Source of the DNA: Allomyces arbusculus
Taxonomy: Eukaryota; Blastocladiomycota; Blastocladiomycetes; Blastocladiales; Blastocladiaceae
Length of the DNA: 64,000 nucleotides
NCBI GenBank assembly: GCA_027604705.1
Contig: JADHYV010000007.1
Coordinates: 496,434-560,433 of the forward strand
Reading direction: 5' to 3'
The notes beneath the pieces were generated by a model. It worked only from the letters and a program-made list of their open reading frames with translations. It did not search any database and was not told the origin of the DNA. Both the position numbers and the translations under genes were made by a program. This document shows positions 46,201 through 58,600 of this stretch, piece by piece (position 1 is the stretch's first letter; the number at the start of each line of letters is the position of its first letter).

Positions 46201-47446
46201 GATCCGTGTCGCTAGTGACCTCGACAAGGACACGGAAATCACCATCAACGCACCGCACGGTTGGGTCCCATCGGGCATGACCGCGCTCGTCGCCATTTCC
46301 GTGAGCGCGGCACACGTCGGCGCGCGCGTCGCCGCCGACCTCGTCGTCACTTGCCCTGGATCGACGCGCGCCATGGTCCGACTCACGGGTGCGCGCGCCG
46401 CGGCCGCCGAACTCATATGTGACGCCGCATCCACGGGCATCGATTCCGGCGACTTGACCGTTCTCGTCCCGGCCGAAACGGTCGTGACATTCCGTAACCC
46501 GGCCAACGCGCCTCTCGCGTTCGAACTGACCGTCGTGGGGCAGGACGATATCGACCCTGCGATCCTTGCCGCCCCGGCGACGGTGCCGCGGTCGACGTCT
46601 CCCTTCCGCGCGCTCAATGCGGCCGCGAGCACCACGACGCCAATGGTTGACCCATCGACCCGCGCACACCTCACGCGACTCTACGCCCACATTGCGCCCA
46701 ACGCATCGGCACTCTTTGTCCCGTCCCCGTCCCGCGGCACTGTCCCCGCGCACAGCACCACGGCGATCCGGATTCACACGGTTCCGTTCCACGCCGGCGC
46801 ACTCGCGACAGCCCTAGTTCTCGGCGGGACACTGCGTGTGCCCATCCGCGGCGTCGTTAGTGGGACCCCGCTCACCCTGACGAGCCCGCACTTGGATTCG
46901 ACGACCCATGTCGCGCGCGTACGCGCGAGCGCACCGGGTGGACTGCCGCTGACCGTGACGAACCGCGCACCATTCGCCGTCAAGGCGGTATTTGGCGTCC
47001 GCGCGTGGAAGGCCGTCGGTGGCGAGGCGTTGGCGAAGCAGTTGGATGCGGATGCGGCGCTGGCTGAGGGGAAGATGGCGGAGCGCGTGGTCGGCCAGGA
47101 GGTGATGGAGGGTGGGTTCCGGCTTGCGCGGAATGGGAGTGGGGTGGTCGAGGTCCCGCCGTTTGGAATGCGCGTGGTGCATGTCGAGTGTGTCGCGCCA
47201 GTGGAGGGGACGTGGCACGGGGTGCTCGTGCATGATGTCGTGCGTGATGGGATTGAGGAGGAGGATGTGGAGGGGTGGCGAGCGGCGGTGGCGAAAGTGG
47301 GAGATCATGCCGCCCCGGCAGCGGTCAAGCGCGCGATATTGGCTTGGGCGAAAGGGTGCCCGGATCGCGCCGTGTATTTGACGACGGGGAAGGGGGCGAG
47401 GAGGGAGGTCGGGCCGGCGGCGATGGGGACTGGAGAAGAGCGATGA
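43232..47446 (+). CDS. ASH/MSP-domain protein of ciliary type
   Basis: A single uninterrupted frame of 1,404 residues from the ATG at 43232 (acgccATGc); an upstream in-frame extension to 43139 lacks an ATG. A Pro/Ala-rich disordered N-terminus of about 350 residues is followed by many immunoglobulin-like beta-sandwich repeats of the ASH (ASPM-SPD2-Hydin) type. Repeats start with patterns such as IAVTPSSILFTSYTIHADHV, VITVEPAELELNAVPLGEAA followed by SLTLTNKHAVRPI, and IPRVFAGAPPITACTLALRN. Proteins with this build (Hydin, CFAP65, CFAP74, DLEC1, CFAP221 and others) sit in the axoneme or at basal bodies, which fits a fungus with flagellated zoospores. I cannot tell which family member it is. 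The lack of introns over 4.2 kb is unusual beside its intron-rich neighbours. Confidence 0.8.
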   Translation: MPVQHRPAPTPTPVVPPSAPDNTDAPTLPPGPPRMSRPISATAQFRRPPSAAAVAASTPAGQAARKYLAQYAPPGWIHLPVDTDNDDLVAAVPGMPSAVPAQAAEPTMPVVVVGSASTALSSPKDTLERRAPSAAAIGTADPGPAPAALAVSRSAAVLSAPSTARTAPAPAPAARARSHGSLAMSQKRVASSRPTSNKTKPAAVAGRMHGPDIDLAVLALMRAHRAQTDALDAAIANLTSILPAGIDFDLDTGVDLVRLLDSMPDSAAPLDHLPDPDVPQGLDRGLFTLPAIPADRAWLTASPLPPPPPIIPDDAPAAAEGATRSRRRRQPSPVPVPVPPTPARIAVTPSSILFTSYTIHADHVYAATITATNTSPRAASIQIDPSSSVLVMPQFHVARTTGSKSTSLVAPGMSVAWTVLFRPDSRAQVHAELVVAADGDGVAVTVPVVARRDAPVLVGVPDQIEVPACWPGEMGEAVVVLENTGGAGKFTFAVDPDGGRISISPTALILATGDKAAVAVRYAAPDVPNDEETAIVHVACDNGATHTFEVAARAEIPRVEIVDAPESGTEWTVDVNPGAPRSVQFTVANRTGLHVPFQWRVSDNSPRPMTEQGPAVVVSPADGTLHPHATLAFLAVMRCTDLDPIDVVLTLDVPGRTTFAPLAAVTLHAIPRAFDIGITPCAIHVPGILPLGARYTSRVRVANRSVTPVRLGWTSENVPDQVMVWSVDWDEVARVDPGAEVELDVVCRARWPGVLDRTANAALMCAAFAVDGGSAADGDEDASAAPIWTARLPVTAAVGDLAAHPVITVEPAELELNAVPLGEAAVASLTLTNKHAVRPIAWHLVAPREDGYVLALDPPRGILAPGATSAVRATLVPLRAAYVTGQAQCRVAPWMGAGDTGGADGTLHDDNDGHAAVVALAVPFAALCDVPTLDVGVISAADNDDDEATVWAAAAGAASVSIPRVFAGAPPITACTLALRNPTLVPAEFRIRVASDLDKDTEITINAPHGWVPSGMTALVAISVSAAHVGARVAADLVVTCPGSTRAMVRLTGARAAAAELICDAASTGIDSGDLTVLVPAETVVTFRNPANAPLAFELTVVGQDDIDPAILAAPATVPRSTSPFRALNAAASTTTPMVDPSTRAHLTRLYAHIAPNASALFVPSPSRGTVPAHSTTAIRIHTVPFHAGALATALVLGGTLRVPIRGVVSGTPLTLTSPHLDSTTHVARVRASAPGGLPLTVTNRAPFAVKAVFGVRAWKAVGGEALAKQLDADAALAEGKMAERVVGQEVMEGGFRLARNGSGVVEVPPFGMRVVHVECVAPVEGTWHGVLVHDVVRDGIEEEDVEGWRAAVAKVGDHAAPAAVKRAILAWAKGCPDRAVYLTTGKGARREVGPAAMGTGEER

Positions 47447-49687
47447 CGACGAAGGTAGCGAGGACAAGGACTGAAGAGGCACTTTTCAAAATTGGAGAAA
47501 GAAGTCTGGCGTCATCCAGCATCAACAGAGCCGCCTTAGTCCGAACCAAGCGACACGGCCAAGCTCACATTGCCCAGTCGTCCCTTGCGCGCCGTGCACC
47601 CTGTCCACCTTAGCAACAAACTCTCGGCGCACTGGTTCAAGTCGAGCACATCACGGCCGAGGCTGAGCTCAGAAAGAGACTGGGGCAGCGTGGAGTGTCA
47701 ACTGTCCTTGATGGCACCTAGCCTTTCTTGTCGCGCTCATGCTCGCAAATCAGCCCAACATCATGCACCAGTGCGATGCTGCCACTTCACGCAAGTCTCC
47801 AAATTATTTTTAATCAAAAGACAACGGCCGCTTCCTCTCTCTTTGTGTTGATCAAGTCCGCTGGCCGAGCCGCACCCGCCATGGCCTGTGCGCGATACGA
47901 TTCGTCAAGTCCATGAACGCTTGGCTTCCGCACCAGCAACGTTGTCCAGTTCGCTGTGCCAAGCAGCCGTCATTGATGGTGCGCTTGGCTCACGCTCTCG
48001 CAAACCGGCCAACGTTCATCGACGTGGTCGCGCAGGTGTCGCAGTATCTTCGCCAGAACCTGCTCGACCCGCTGCCTTTGGTTGACTCTCGACGACATGA
48101 TCAAAAAGGCAGCCGCCGCACTTGCCCTGACCGTCGTAACGATTGTGCGCGCGCGCGTACCCGCCGAGCACCTGTTCCGCATCGATTTTGCGGTCGAACG
48201 TGTAGCACAGTGCCAGGTGGCCATTTCCGAGCAAGCGGCCCGTGACGATTCGATGGGTTGCCGTCGAGTGGGGAAACCGGGTTGTCAAGGACGACGTTCG
48301 TTGTGGGCGCTCACGCAGAGCAAGAAGACGGTGTCGCCGTCGACCCGCGCCAGGACACGGGCGCGACTCGGCCTTGTTGCAGAAATCGAGGCCGAGCTGG
48401 TCAGGGAAGGGCGCGGAATCGAGATGCGCGACGAATGGCAGGTGGAGAGCAAGGGGTACAACGAGACCAAGCCGGAACGCACGCAAATACCGCGAGGTGA
48501 TTCGGGGAGTGGACCATGACAATTGATCGACATTGCTCGCACCGACACAGCAACAACGGCGATTCCTCGGCACATCTTCGCAATTCGACCAGGTCCGTAA
48601 ATTCTTGGGCGCCCGCTCCGCCGAGTCGGTACCCATTTTACCTGCAAGACGATCTGTTGAGATCGCTGCTGCACCTGGGCATGTTGCCGCTGGGGCACCA
48701 CTCAAGCTCGTGACCTGTGTGGAGCCGGAAAAGGCCGCCGGGAAAGGCGAAAAGATGTGACAGTAGGGTAGCACGGGATGGGAGGAAAAGAAGAAGAAGG
48801 TGGCCGCGCTTTTCCTTGCGTTTCCTATCCGGAAAATGACAACAAGATCATATGGACACGATTACAAACAAGGCCTCGTCTGCTGATCAGCATCACCAAC
48901 AGGACCACCGAGGTCATGATTGATGACGGATGCAAAGAGATGGCTTCAGGAACGTGAGGGTGCAGACAATGTTGACAATTGTCTCTGCACATGTTGATCG
49001 TCTCCACCCTCAAAAAGTCCCAAAAGAAGAGCAACTTGGGCTCGCGTCAACCTCGTTCCAACTGCTGTCCACTTGAGGGAACAGAGTGCCACGTTGGAAT
49101 TGCTGATCTCAGGGCGTCATATTGCACGATCATCACGACAGCGGCTGGCCTTGGAGGCAATTGGAGGCGAGCAGAGGCGATTTCAGATGCAGGTTGACTG
49201 TTGATCAGTCTCACGAAGTTGTTGCTGCCGAGGTGAAGCCAGATCCGAGAACGAAAGCAACGGCCATTGTGCCACACCTCGCATCGCGCGTGTGCATGCT
49301 CCATCCAGCTGTTGGCGGAACTCTTCACCTTCCTCCCTTCGACTCGGACCACTGAACCTCACGCCTTTGCACAAATGTCTCGCGCAGGACGGTGGCTTGT
49401 ACTCGAACCAGAACGTCGCGCGTGGCGATCGCGAAGGACATGGCGGACTACAGCTTGCTCGATTTCGGATTGCCGATGCGCGGGGACATGCGCAATGGAT
49501 TGAGCTGCCGGTGCATTGTGTTGTTCTTGGAGCTGGAAGGAGGAGAGGGAATGTGTCGTCGCACGAAATGATTTGCGCTTGCATAATAACTTGTAACAAC
49601 ACAATCAATTTCCAAGATTCAACATCAACACAACCATCACCGTCCTTCCCTCAGCGCCCTGGCCTCGCTCTCTTTAGCGACACGATA
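47447..49687. other. 2.2-kb stretch without a supported gene
   Basis: Two AT-richer, CpG-poor segments (about 47,640-47,830 and 48,830-49,200) flank a GC-rich middle. On the minus strand of the middle, fragments such as RARVLARVDGDTVFLLCVSA and HRIVTGRLLGNGHLALCYTF look protein-like but lie in different frames and cannot be joined by good splice sites. A decayed gene is possible; I do not recognise a family. Confidence 0.4.
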
Positions 49688-52600
49688 TCACAGCCTCGAC
49701 TCCACCCCCTGCTCAAAATCGACAAGCACGGCGGCATGCTTGCGCATCCACTCTTGGCACACAACCTTCAACTGGTCCGCATGGTTCTCCTCCGCGTGCG
49801 CAAGTACAGCGCGCACCGTATCCACCTTGACAAACGGCACGAGGAACTTTTCGACGCGCTGCTTCAAGTCGGGCACGTCGTGGTAATCACTGAGCTCGAG
49901 CAACTCGAGCCCAAGGTCGAGCAACGCTTGTTGCGGCAGCGACCCGAGCCGAGCGACGAGTTGCACCGTGGGCGACGTGCGGAACGGCGAAGAGGACGAG
50001 GGTGTCGCACCGTTCGCGGTGCCGCAAATGATGGGGATCTGGCCGTGGTACAAGAAGTAGAGGAAGAGACGGAACGCGTCGGCCGTGAAGTTTGACTCGG
50101 TCAAATCCACGCACGCGGACGCTGAGCAGCCGTGGCTCTCGTCACTGGTGGTTGTGTCAATGGACAGCAACGTCGACTCGGCCCACTCGCCGTCGAGAAA
50201 CTCGCGCTGGTAGTGCGACGTCGCGCACATCAGCAGCCAGCGGTGCGCGTGCACCTCGATTGTCTTCGTGCAGCTTGGGTCACGGCTCGCGGGCAGGACA
50301 AACGTAACGTCGGTGCCCGACTCGGGCACATCGAGCCCACCCAGCATCGCCTCCCACTTCCGCGACTGCATGTCCGCGACCGACGCAGTCACGCGAATCG
50401 TGCCGAGCTGCAGCGTCAGGTCGTCGGCGCCAAGCGCCATGAACAACGGCTTGAACTGGACGAGGTCGGCCGCGACGGGGTAAAATGAGCGCTGCAAGTC
50501 GGCAATGGGGTTTCCCGGCTGGTCCTCGTCGTCGAGCCCAAAACGAAGCTTGTCGGCTGAGACCCACGTCGCGCTGTTCAAAATGACACGCTTGCCACGG
50601 AGCACGGATGCAATTCGTGCATGTTCGGCCGTGTTCTTGGCCATGGTGTCCTGCAAAAGCGCATAGATCGCAGCCATAACCCGCGCGAGCCAGCGCATGT
50701 ACTGCGCGCGGGCCGCGTCAACCGCCTCCTTATCAGTCAAATTTCCCGCGAGGACCGAGGGTTGCGCGAGATGCCCCTGACTCGTCGCCGCAACAACCTG
50801 GAGGTGCTGCAGGCACGCATCGAGCCGCGTCCGATCCGAGACAAAGTTGGTCGGCGGGGCCGCGGCAGCCTGGAACACGGGCACCGCCGTCCAGACAAGG
50901 TCAAAATCGGCGGAACGCAGCGTCTCGTCGAGCCTGAACAGGAACCGCGACGTCGTCGCATTGGGCGCGGCCGGGAACAAATGGTAGAACTCGGTCCACG
51001 GCGTAAGACTCAGCGTCGAGCAGGTGCGGAGGACCGACCGCGGAATGATGTTGCGGTCCTTGACGCGCCCTTGCTGAATCTGGTTCCACGGCATCTCGCG
51101 GAACAAGGTCGCGGCGCGCGCCTCCACGTCGGCGCACTCGGATGGGTTTGCCGCACGGCCAGAAGCAATCACGGCCTGCTGCTTTCCGTGCACGAACGCC
51201 GCCGCATCGGCAGCCAGCGAACCGGTCAGCTCGCGCTTGACTTTGATCAGAAGCCGCAACGAGCCCGGAAGTGCAGTCCACACTTGCGGCGCCGGGAAGT
51301 CGGCTCGGCCGTAAAAGATGGCCACGAGCGTGGGGTTATCGGGCGACAAGAGCGAATCCGCGCGGCACCGCTCGCCATTCTTGTTGAGCAAAAACGAATT
51401 GAGGTTGATGGCATCCTCGACCGCGCTCGCGTTCTGCCCGCACAAAGTCAGGAACTGCAAGTACCGCGCAAACGGCGAGGACCCGGTCGAGTGCGCGATC
51501 GGCCGGAATGTGCCCGCCGCAGGCATGGGCGGCAGCGAGATTTGGGTTGGCAGCGACGCGAGAACATGGTCGAACAGGTAGTGCTTGACCTTGAATTTTT
51601 TAACGCCCATGGCCTCGAAAAACGCGCGCGCGTCGCAGTAGTCTGGGTAGGCGTCGGTGCTCACGACCGTGCCGAGGTCCGAGCGGTGACCAAGGTACGG
51701 GAGGCAGCCGTAGCCGCTCAATGAGAGCGGGAGCAAGCGCGCGGTCGTACCGATGGCCGACTGCACTGTCGTGGTCGAGTCGGGCGAATACAAGTCCCAA
51801 ACAGGCAGCGAGAGGACTTGGCTGCACTCGCCGTTCGACAAGGTCGCGCCGTGGTTCTTGAGCAGGGTCATGAGCAGGACCGCGACTTTGTGGCGTTCAG
51901 CCACCGAGGCACCAGCAATTTTGTGCCGGCACGATCCGAGCCGCTTGAAAATGACAGCGAATGATAGGTAATCCGAGACTTCGGCCTTGCCGCAAACCGT
52001 CGACAGCATCTCATTATGGAGCACCGCGACGTCAACCACAGCGAGCGCCTGGTTCAAGTCGCACTCAGGCATCGGGAGGGACGCGAGCCGGATCACGCGC
52101 TCCTCACCCTTGGCACACACCGCGTGCACCTTCCCGCCCCGCGTCGGCAGGAGATACAAACCCTTCAGCTGCTCGATGGGCACGGACCACTCATCCACAA
52201 GTTGCCAAAGCAGCTTGAGCCACGCCATGTTGCCGTGGCCGCCCTCAACCAAACGGGACACCGACGCGTTCCACGGCATCTCGCGTGCTGGCCCCGATGA
52301 CCACCGCGGCAGCATGCAACCGAGCAGCGCCGAGAACGTGGTCTCATCGAATATCTTGACGTTGGCGACGGTCTTGGTTGCAGCACACCGGCCCGCCAAG
52401 CCGATCCAGCCGCACGCATCGCCCGCAGCTGGGTGGACAAACGAGGTGCCAAACCGGGGCGCAAAAATAGTGCTGAGATCGGCCTTGTGATGACGCCATG
52501 TGAGTGGAATGATGAGCTTGGCGAGCCCAGTCGCTGACTTGGCCTTGAACGTGACGACCGACCCGTCGGCGAGCGGCACAATCGCGAGCCCATCAAGGGC

Positions 52601-55600
52601 GGTCAGTTCTTTGACGCTGCCGTCCTCGGTCATGAACTTGACGACGAGCGGGAACCGTGCGTCAAACCCGTCCTTGCCCTTGGCGCCGAACAGGGTCGTC
52701 ATGTTGGCCCTGCGGCATACGTCGCGCACGTACTTGGGTGAAATCTGCGTTAAGAATGTCGAGGAAGGCATCAGGCTGCCATTGAGCGCGCCGAGCGCAT
52801 CGACGAGGTTCGACGGCAAGACAACGACGGCGCCGATATTGGGCGGTGGAAAGATGGCCGTGTCGTGGAGCACGTCGGTGACTTTGGACCCGGTATCGAA
52901 GCGGTTGGCCACGACCACATCGTTGCGAAGCGCGGCAAACACATGCTCCTTGCCCGACGCGGGCGCGCGGACCGCGCGCCAGAGCAGTCCAGCCGGCAAC
53001 GCGCTGCGCGGGCTGCGCGTAGCAAACAGTGGCGCGTTGCGCGCCAAGTCGAGCACGCGGAACAGGTAGTGCCGACACCACCACAAACTACGTGTCGCCG
53101 GATCGCCCAATAGACGGTACAGCGCACTGGCGTCGCCGCACGCGACGAACTGTGAAACCAAGTGCTCCATGACGAGCACATGCAGCGGCGCGACAATCTT
53201 GTCGAGCACAAACAAGTTCCAGGCGACGTAGCCTTTCCCCTTGCCGACGAGCCGGTCCTGGTGCTCAGCACTCACGTCTCGCGCGCTCTTGATCAGCTGC
53301 CGCGCGCGCACATCGAGCTGGTCTGGGTGCACCCACAGCGCCTCCCGGTTGGTCGTGAGCGCAAACGAACCGTGCACGTGCACGGGCAACTGCGTCTCGA
53401 TCGGCAGCGGCAGGAAGCAGAACAGGCGGCCGGGTGGCGTCGTTGCCGTATTTTGCAGCGTGGTCAGGTCGACCGCGACGCCGCCAAACGAAATCAGCTT
53501 GCGCTTCTCGTAAACCGCGGCCATGTCGTGCTGGAGCGACTGAAGGCTCGTAGACGTCGCAAACCCGGTTCCGACCATCCACTGCCGCGTCTCGGTCCCA
53601 CAACCAGCCTCAAAAAGCTGCGTGGTCATGGTGAACACGGCTGGGTTGCGGATCAAGTGCGCGACCGACTGTCCAACACCATCAGCACCGACGGTCCCAC
53701 TCGCCTGCGTGTGGCCCAAGTGCCGCTCCAGATTATTGCGCAAATCGCGCTTTGTCTGCGGATCGGCAATCGCGACTTCCCACAGCAAATTGCCACACGG
53801 CGCCGCCGACAGCGGCCGCGACTGGGCGTCGAGCCGGAACACCGAAACCGTCTCGACCGACTTGAGAAACAGCAACGACGCCTTGGCCTCGGCCTTGAAC
53901 GCGTCGACGACGCGGCGCATGCGGTCGGCCGTGTACTGCACTTGGCTGATCTGGCTCGCGTCCTTCAGGTCGGCCGAGTGCCGCAGCGGGATGCGGAACA
54001 GCGTGCCCTTGAACGGCGTGGCCGGATCGAACCCGAGCATCCCAACACACGCGCGGAACTGGTCCGGGAAGTCGGGGCCAAGCTGCTTCTCAACATAGCG
54101 CGTGCGCACAAACCCGGGCAAACCGGGGAATAGCGTCTCGTGCGGATCAAACTGCTGGAACATTGGGCCGGAAATCACGCTCGGTACGTCGGTGAAGTGG
54201 TAGACGGCGCAGAAGCCGTACCCAAACTTGCCAATCGAGACCGTGTCGTCCTTTTTCCCACCGGAACCAATGCGCAGAATTCCGCGCCAGTCCTTGGCCG
54301 AGAAGACGGCGTCATTGTAGATCCATAGGCACGGGCCCGCGAACCATGGCGCGAGACCCGGTGCCAGAACCGATTGCAACTGATCCTGCGGCGGCGCGGG
54401 GCGCTCGTCGAGAATCACCGAGAACTGACGCGCATGCGCGTCGTCGGCGTTCTGCAAAAACTCGCTGAGAACCGCCGATTCGGTATAGTCGTCGAGCAAG
54501 TTGTGCAGCCGGTCGAGCCGCGACTCGCCATAGTACTCGTGCATCTGCTCAGTAAAAACGCGCTGGTATTGGCCTGGCCGACGTCGACCAAGTCTTCGAG
54601 ATTGTCCGAGTGCATGCGCAGCTGCGACTGCATCACGAGCCCGAGCCCACGCGCGACCGCCGCAGGCAGGGTCGCGTGCGCGTGGTGCGCGAATCGCGTG
54701 CGCTCGTCGTCGTTTGGTTCGCCCATGTCGCAGAAGAGCACCTGGTCGGCGCGCACGAGCTGGTTGACCGTGGTCGGGACCCACAGCGCGGCGGCTACTT
54801 CAGCACGCACTTGGAACCGCGCCGCAGCCATGTGCTGAAGAATCGCGAGCGCCTGAACCGCGTCCTTGATCCCTTCGGCGTTGAGCACCGCATGACCCTG
54901 CTGCGCGAGCGACTCGAGCACACCGATAAAGTCAGCGGCGACAAACTGGTCCTTGACGGCCGTCGCCGGGAACAATTTCGGGAACCGCGACGGCAAGTCG
55001 GCTGGTCCCACGGCCAAGCGTCGATCCAGCCTGAGCGCACCGCCCGCTGGCACACCGATCGGCGCCCTGCGCGCCACGTTCTTTGCCGCGTACAACCGGT
55101 CCCGGACATACACCCACTTGACCGACGCGAGCAATCGGTGGACGCGGCCGGCGCCTGCGCGCGCAATCCCATCGAGCTTCTCATACACTTTGAACAGGTC
55201 GCGCACGTCGGCGTAGGCAAGCGGCGACGACATGGCGCCGATTCGCGCGACCAGGACCTCGGGCGCGGGCGGCTGGTCCCACCCGAACAGCGCACGCAAA
55301 CCCGGCGACTTGGCGTGCCAGTGGACGAGGTGCATAAGGCCGCGCACGAGCGGTTCGTCCGCTACAAGCCGTGCGTCCTTTCCCGCGACGAGGGTGCCGG
55401 TGGTCGATACGAGCATCGGGTACGACCGCAAGAATTCCTTGAACTCGGCGACGGACATGTCCATACGACCGCTGCCGTCGCCAGACTCGGCTATGAGCGC
55501 GGCGAAGTGCGTGTCAAGGTAATCAAAACCAGCTTCGAGCGTGGTCTTGATCTGCGCACCGGGCAGCGCGACCCCGACCGGCGCGATTTGCCTGACGCGG

Positions 55601-58600
55601 TCGACCAGGTCGCGCCTCGTCAGCCGCGTGCGCATGCCGAGGTTCTGCAAGTGGCCGCGGATCGGCGCGATCGCGTACTTGCCAACGGGGAACACGGGCT
55701 CGCCGCGGAACACGGCGACGAGCGCCGCGTCATTCGGGTCGACGAGCTTACGCGGTTCCTGGAACGTGGTGGCGGGCCCACTGGGGGCCGTGGCCGCGGG
55801 TACGAACGGCAGTGTCGCAATCTGGTCGGCGAACGAGGACGTTTGCCGCTGCAGGTCGCCCAAGTGCGCGAACAGCGCGTCGACGAGACGGTCCATGACC
55901 GCATGGCCGAGAGTCGCGGCGTGCCTCCGGATGTGCGGGAGGATGCAATTGATCCAAAACTCGGCGGCCGTGAGCGTGGGCACACCGAGAAGGCGCTGGA
56001 TCAGGTCCTTTTCGGCCGCCGCGTGCGACAAGACGTAGATAAACGACAGGTGCAGAATATCGTCGATCTCCGGCGGCACGAGCTCGGCGCCCACGACGAT
56101 CGCGACCACGTCGTTCGAGATTGGGCCGAGTGTTGGGGTCTGGTCGTTCGTCGTGCCAAATACCGGGAGCCGCTTGAGCATCATCTTGTGGGCGGCCGAC
56201 AACAACCGAACGTTGTTCATGTCCATGCCGAGCACCACGTCGCGCAGAAGCTTGCGCTGCACCTGCGTCAGCGCCTGCGCGCGCACGTCCGAAACGTTGC
56301 CGATCAAAGACGCGAGCGCGAGTGAGACCAAGTACGACCCACGCATCAGCCGCGCCATTGCGTCGACCACCCACGGCTCGGCGACCGCGCACTCAAGCTG
56401 GACAAGCACTTCCACGAGCTGCCGGCGCGTATATTTGCCCGCATCGCGCCCCGTCACGATCAGCGCCGGGCTGGCTGAATTGAGCGGCAGCAGTGCACTG
56501 CACCCGTGCACCTGGACAACGTTCCACTCGTCGAGAAACGCGAGCGAACGGCTGTTGGCGTGCAAGTACTCGAACAGCGCCGTGAGCCGAGCGCACATGG
56601 CCTCATCTACGAGCACATTCCCCGTCCCGTTGGGTGCGAGCTGCGGGACCGCCGTGGCAAGCAGCGCGCGCACGTCCTCGGGGTCGGTCAGTTTCAGCCC
56701 GCCCGTGTTGGTCTTCGCCGCGCGCTCGAGAAAGGCCCACGTCTGCTGCGGGAGCTGGTCGGCGGGTACGACAAACCTGCCGAAATTGGTTCCCAGAATG
56801 ATCTCTTCGAGCGGCGACCGCGGAATGTAGTACGTCGTGCCGCCGCCGAGCACGCCGAACGACGCGTCGCGCAGCGGAACCAACGGCAGCCCCGCGAGGT
56901 CGTTGACCGCAGGCGAGTCAGAGACCAAGTACCCGAGAAGGGTGAGCTTGTTGGTGCGCGTGAGCGGTGCGGCCCAGTTGGTCGTGGGCGGGAGCGTGTG
57001 CAGGAGCCGTCGCGTGATCGTGGGCGTGATCTTGGCGATATCCAGGTCGTCGACGAGGGCGGCGGGAACGTGCGGGATCAGCACGGTCGGCGCTGTCACC
57101 AGTACGACGCGCAGGACCGCGTCGAGCTCCGAGTCGGAAACGTCCAAGACGTGTGCGTCATTGGCCGCGACCCACGTCCAGTCCCCGCCGGCCAGCCCGT
57201 AGAACAGCGGCATGTCGGCAACGCGCGGCTTCATGGCTGCCCAAATGAACGACGCGGGCGAATTGGGCGCAACGTGCCTGGGCAAGGGCCACTGGCAGTA
57301 GTAAGCGTCGAGGTCGGCCTCTTCGTGCACATGGTCGGCACCCACGGCGCGCAGCAAGTCCAAGTACACGCGCGAAAGCACCGCCTCGAACAGGTACACG
57401 TTCCACATGGCTTTGCCGCGCGACGCGCCCTGCAAGTCGTCGCTCGGCCTCGCGAGTGACCGGCGGTTCGACGTGAGCGCAAACGCGCCGTGCACGTGCA
57501 CCGGAACGCCCGATGACTCCGCAAGCGGCAAGAAACACGACAACTCACCGACAGCCGCCGCCGCCGCTGCATCGTCGCACATCGCGTCGAGACTGATGGC
57601 AACGGCTCCCCACGGTATCATCTTGGCCTCGACGAGGTCGAGGGGGTACTCGGCCATGGCGGTCCGCACGGGCGCGAGCGGCTCGATCGTATGCGCGATC
57701 AGCCAGTTGGTCGTTGCGGCCGGCCGATTCACGCGCACGTGCTCGATTTCAGCGCGGTAATGGACGCGCACGGGGTCCGTCACGTCGAGCGCCATGATCC
57801 CGCGCACCGCGTTGGCGGGCCGCTGCCGTTCCTCGCGAATCGTGTCGCCGTTGCGGATCCTGACCGCTGAGATAATTTTCGGGCTGGTGGCGCCATCATA
57901 CCACTCGGCGACTGCAACCATTTCAAGGGACGTGAGAAAGAGCAGCGTCTCGGCAGCGTGCAGGTCGAGCGCCGCAAAGGCCTCGCGAATCGTGGCTGCG
58001 GTGGTGGGAATGCGCGGCTTGATCTTGGACGTGGCCGCGTCCGCGGCGGTGCGCAGCGGGAACCGGAACAGCGTGCCGGGGAACGGATGGGTAAAGTCGA
58101 TCCGGCCGTTGAGGACCTGGAACGTGGCGAATTGGTCCGCGCAGGTATCGGCAAGATTCGACGCAACAAAGTCGAGCTGGAGCCCGCCGTGCGCGAGGTA
58201 CTGGTTCTGCGGGTCGAGCATGATCAGGTGCTTGCCCGTCACGAGCATCGGAACCTCGGTCCAGTGGTAGACTGTTCAGTGAGCGGTACTTTTGGTCGCG
58301 TTAGAGTGCGTTCCGGCTCGCATCCACGATCAGGAATTGATTCAAACGTACCTGACATGAACCCAATCCCAAACTTGCCAATCTTGTCGACCTGGTCAGC
58401 CTTTTTCGAGTCGAACGGCTGCTGGAACGACTGAAGGTCGCTTTGCGAAAACTCGGCGTCATTGAACGCGAGCAAGGCCGGGCCCTGGAACCGCGCGAGA
58501 TGGCCGTTGACGAGCTGCGACGTGCCGTGTACGCGGTGGTCGAGAATGAACGTGATCTTCTTGGCGCGCGCGTCGTCGGCGTTCTGAATCAGCTCGCGCA

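Noticed and set aside
45391-46674. 427-codon minus-strand open frame opposite the ASH gene (also 43027-44295 and 45863-46792)
   Set aside because: Antisense shadow in very GC-rich coding sequence; no motif, and the plus-strand frame carries regular ASH repeats.
54610-56325. 571-codon plus-strand open frame opposite the sacsin-like gene, and others at 50621-51724 and 53162-54133
   Set aside because: Antisense shadows; the minus strand has clear sacsin and BTB motifs, the plus-strand translations have none.
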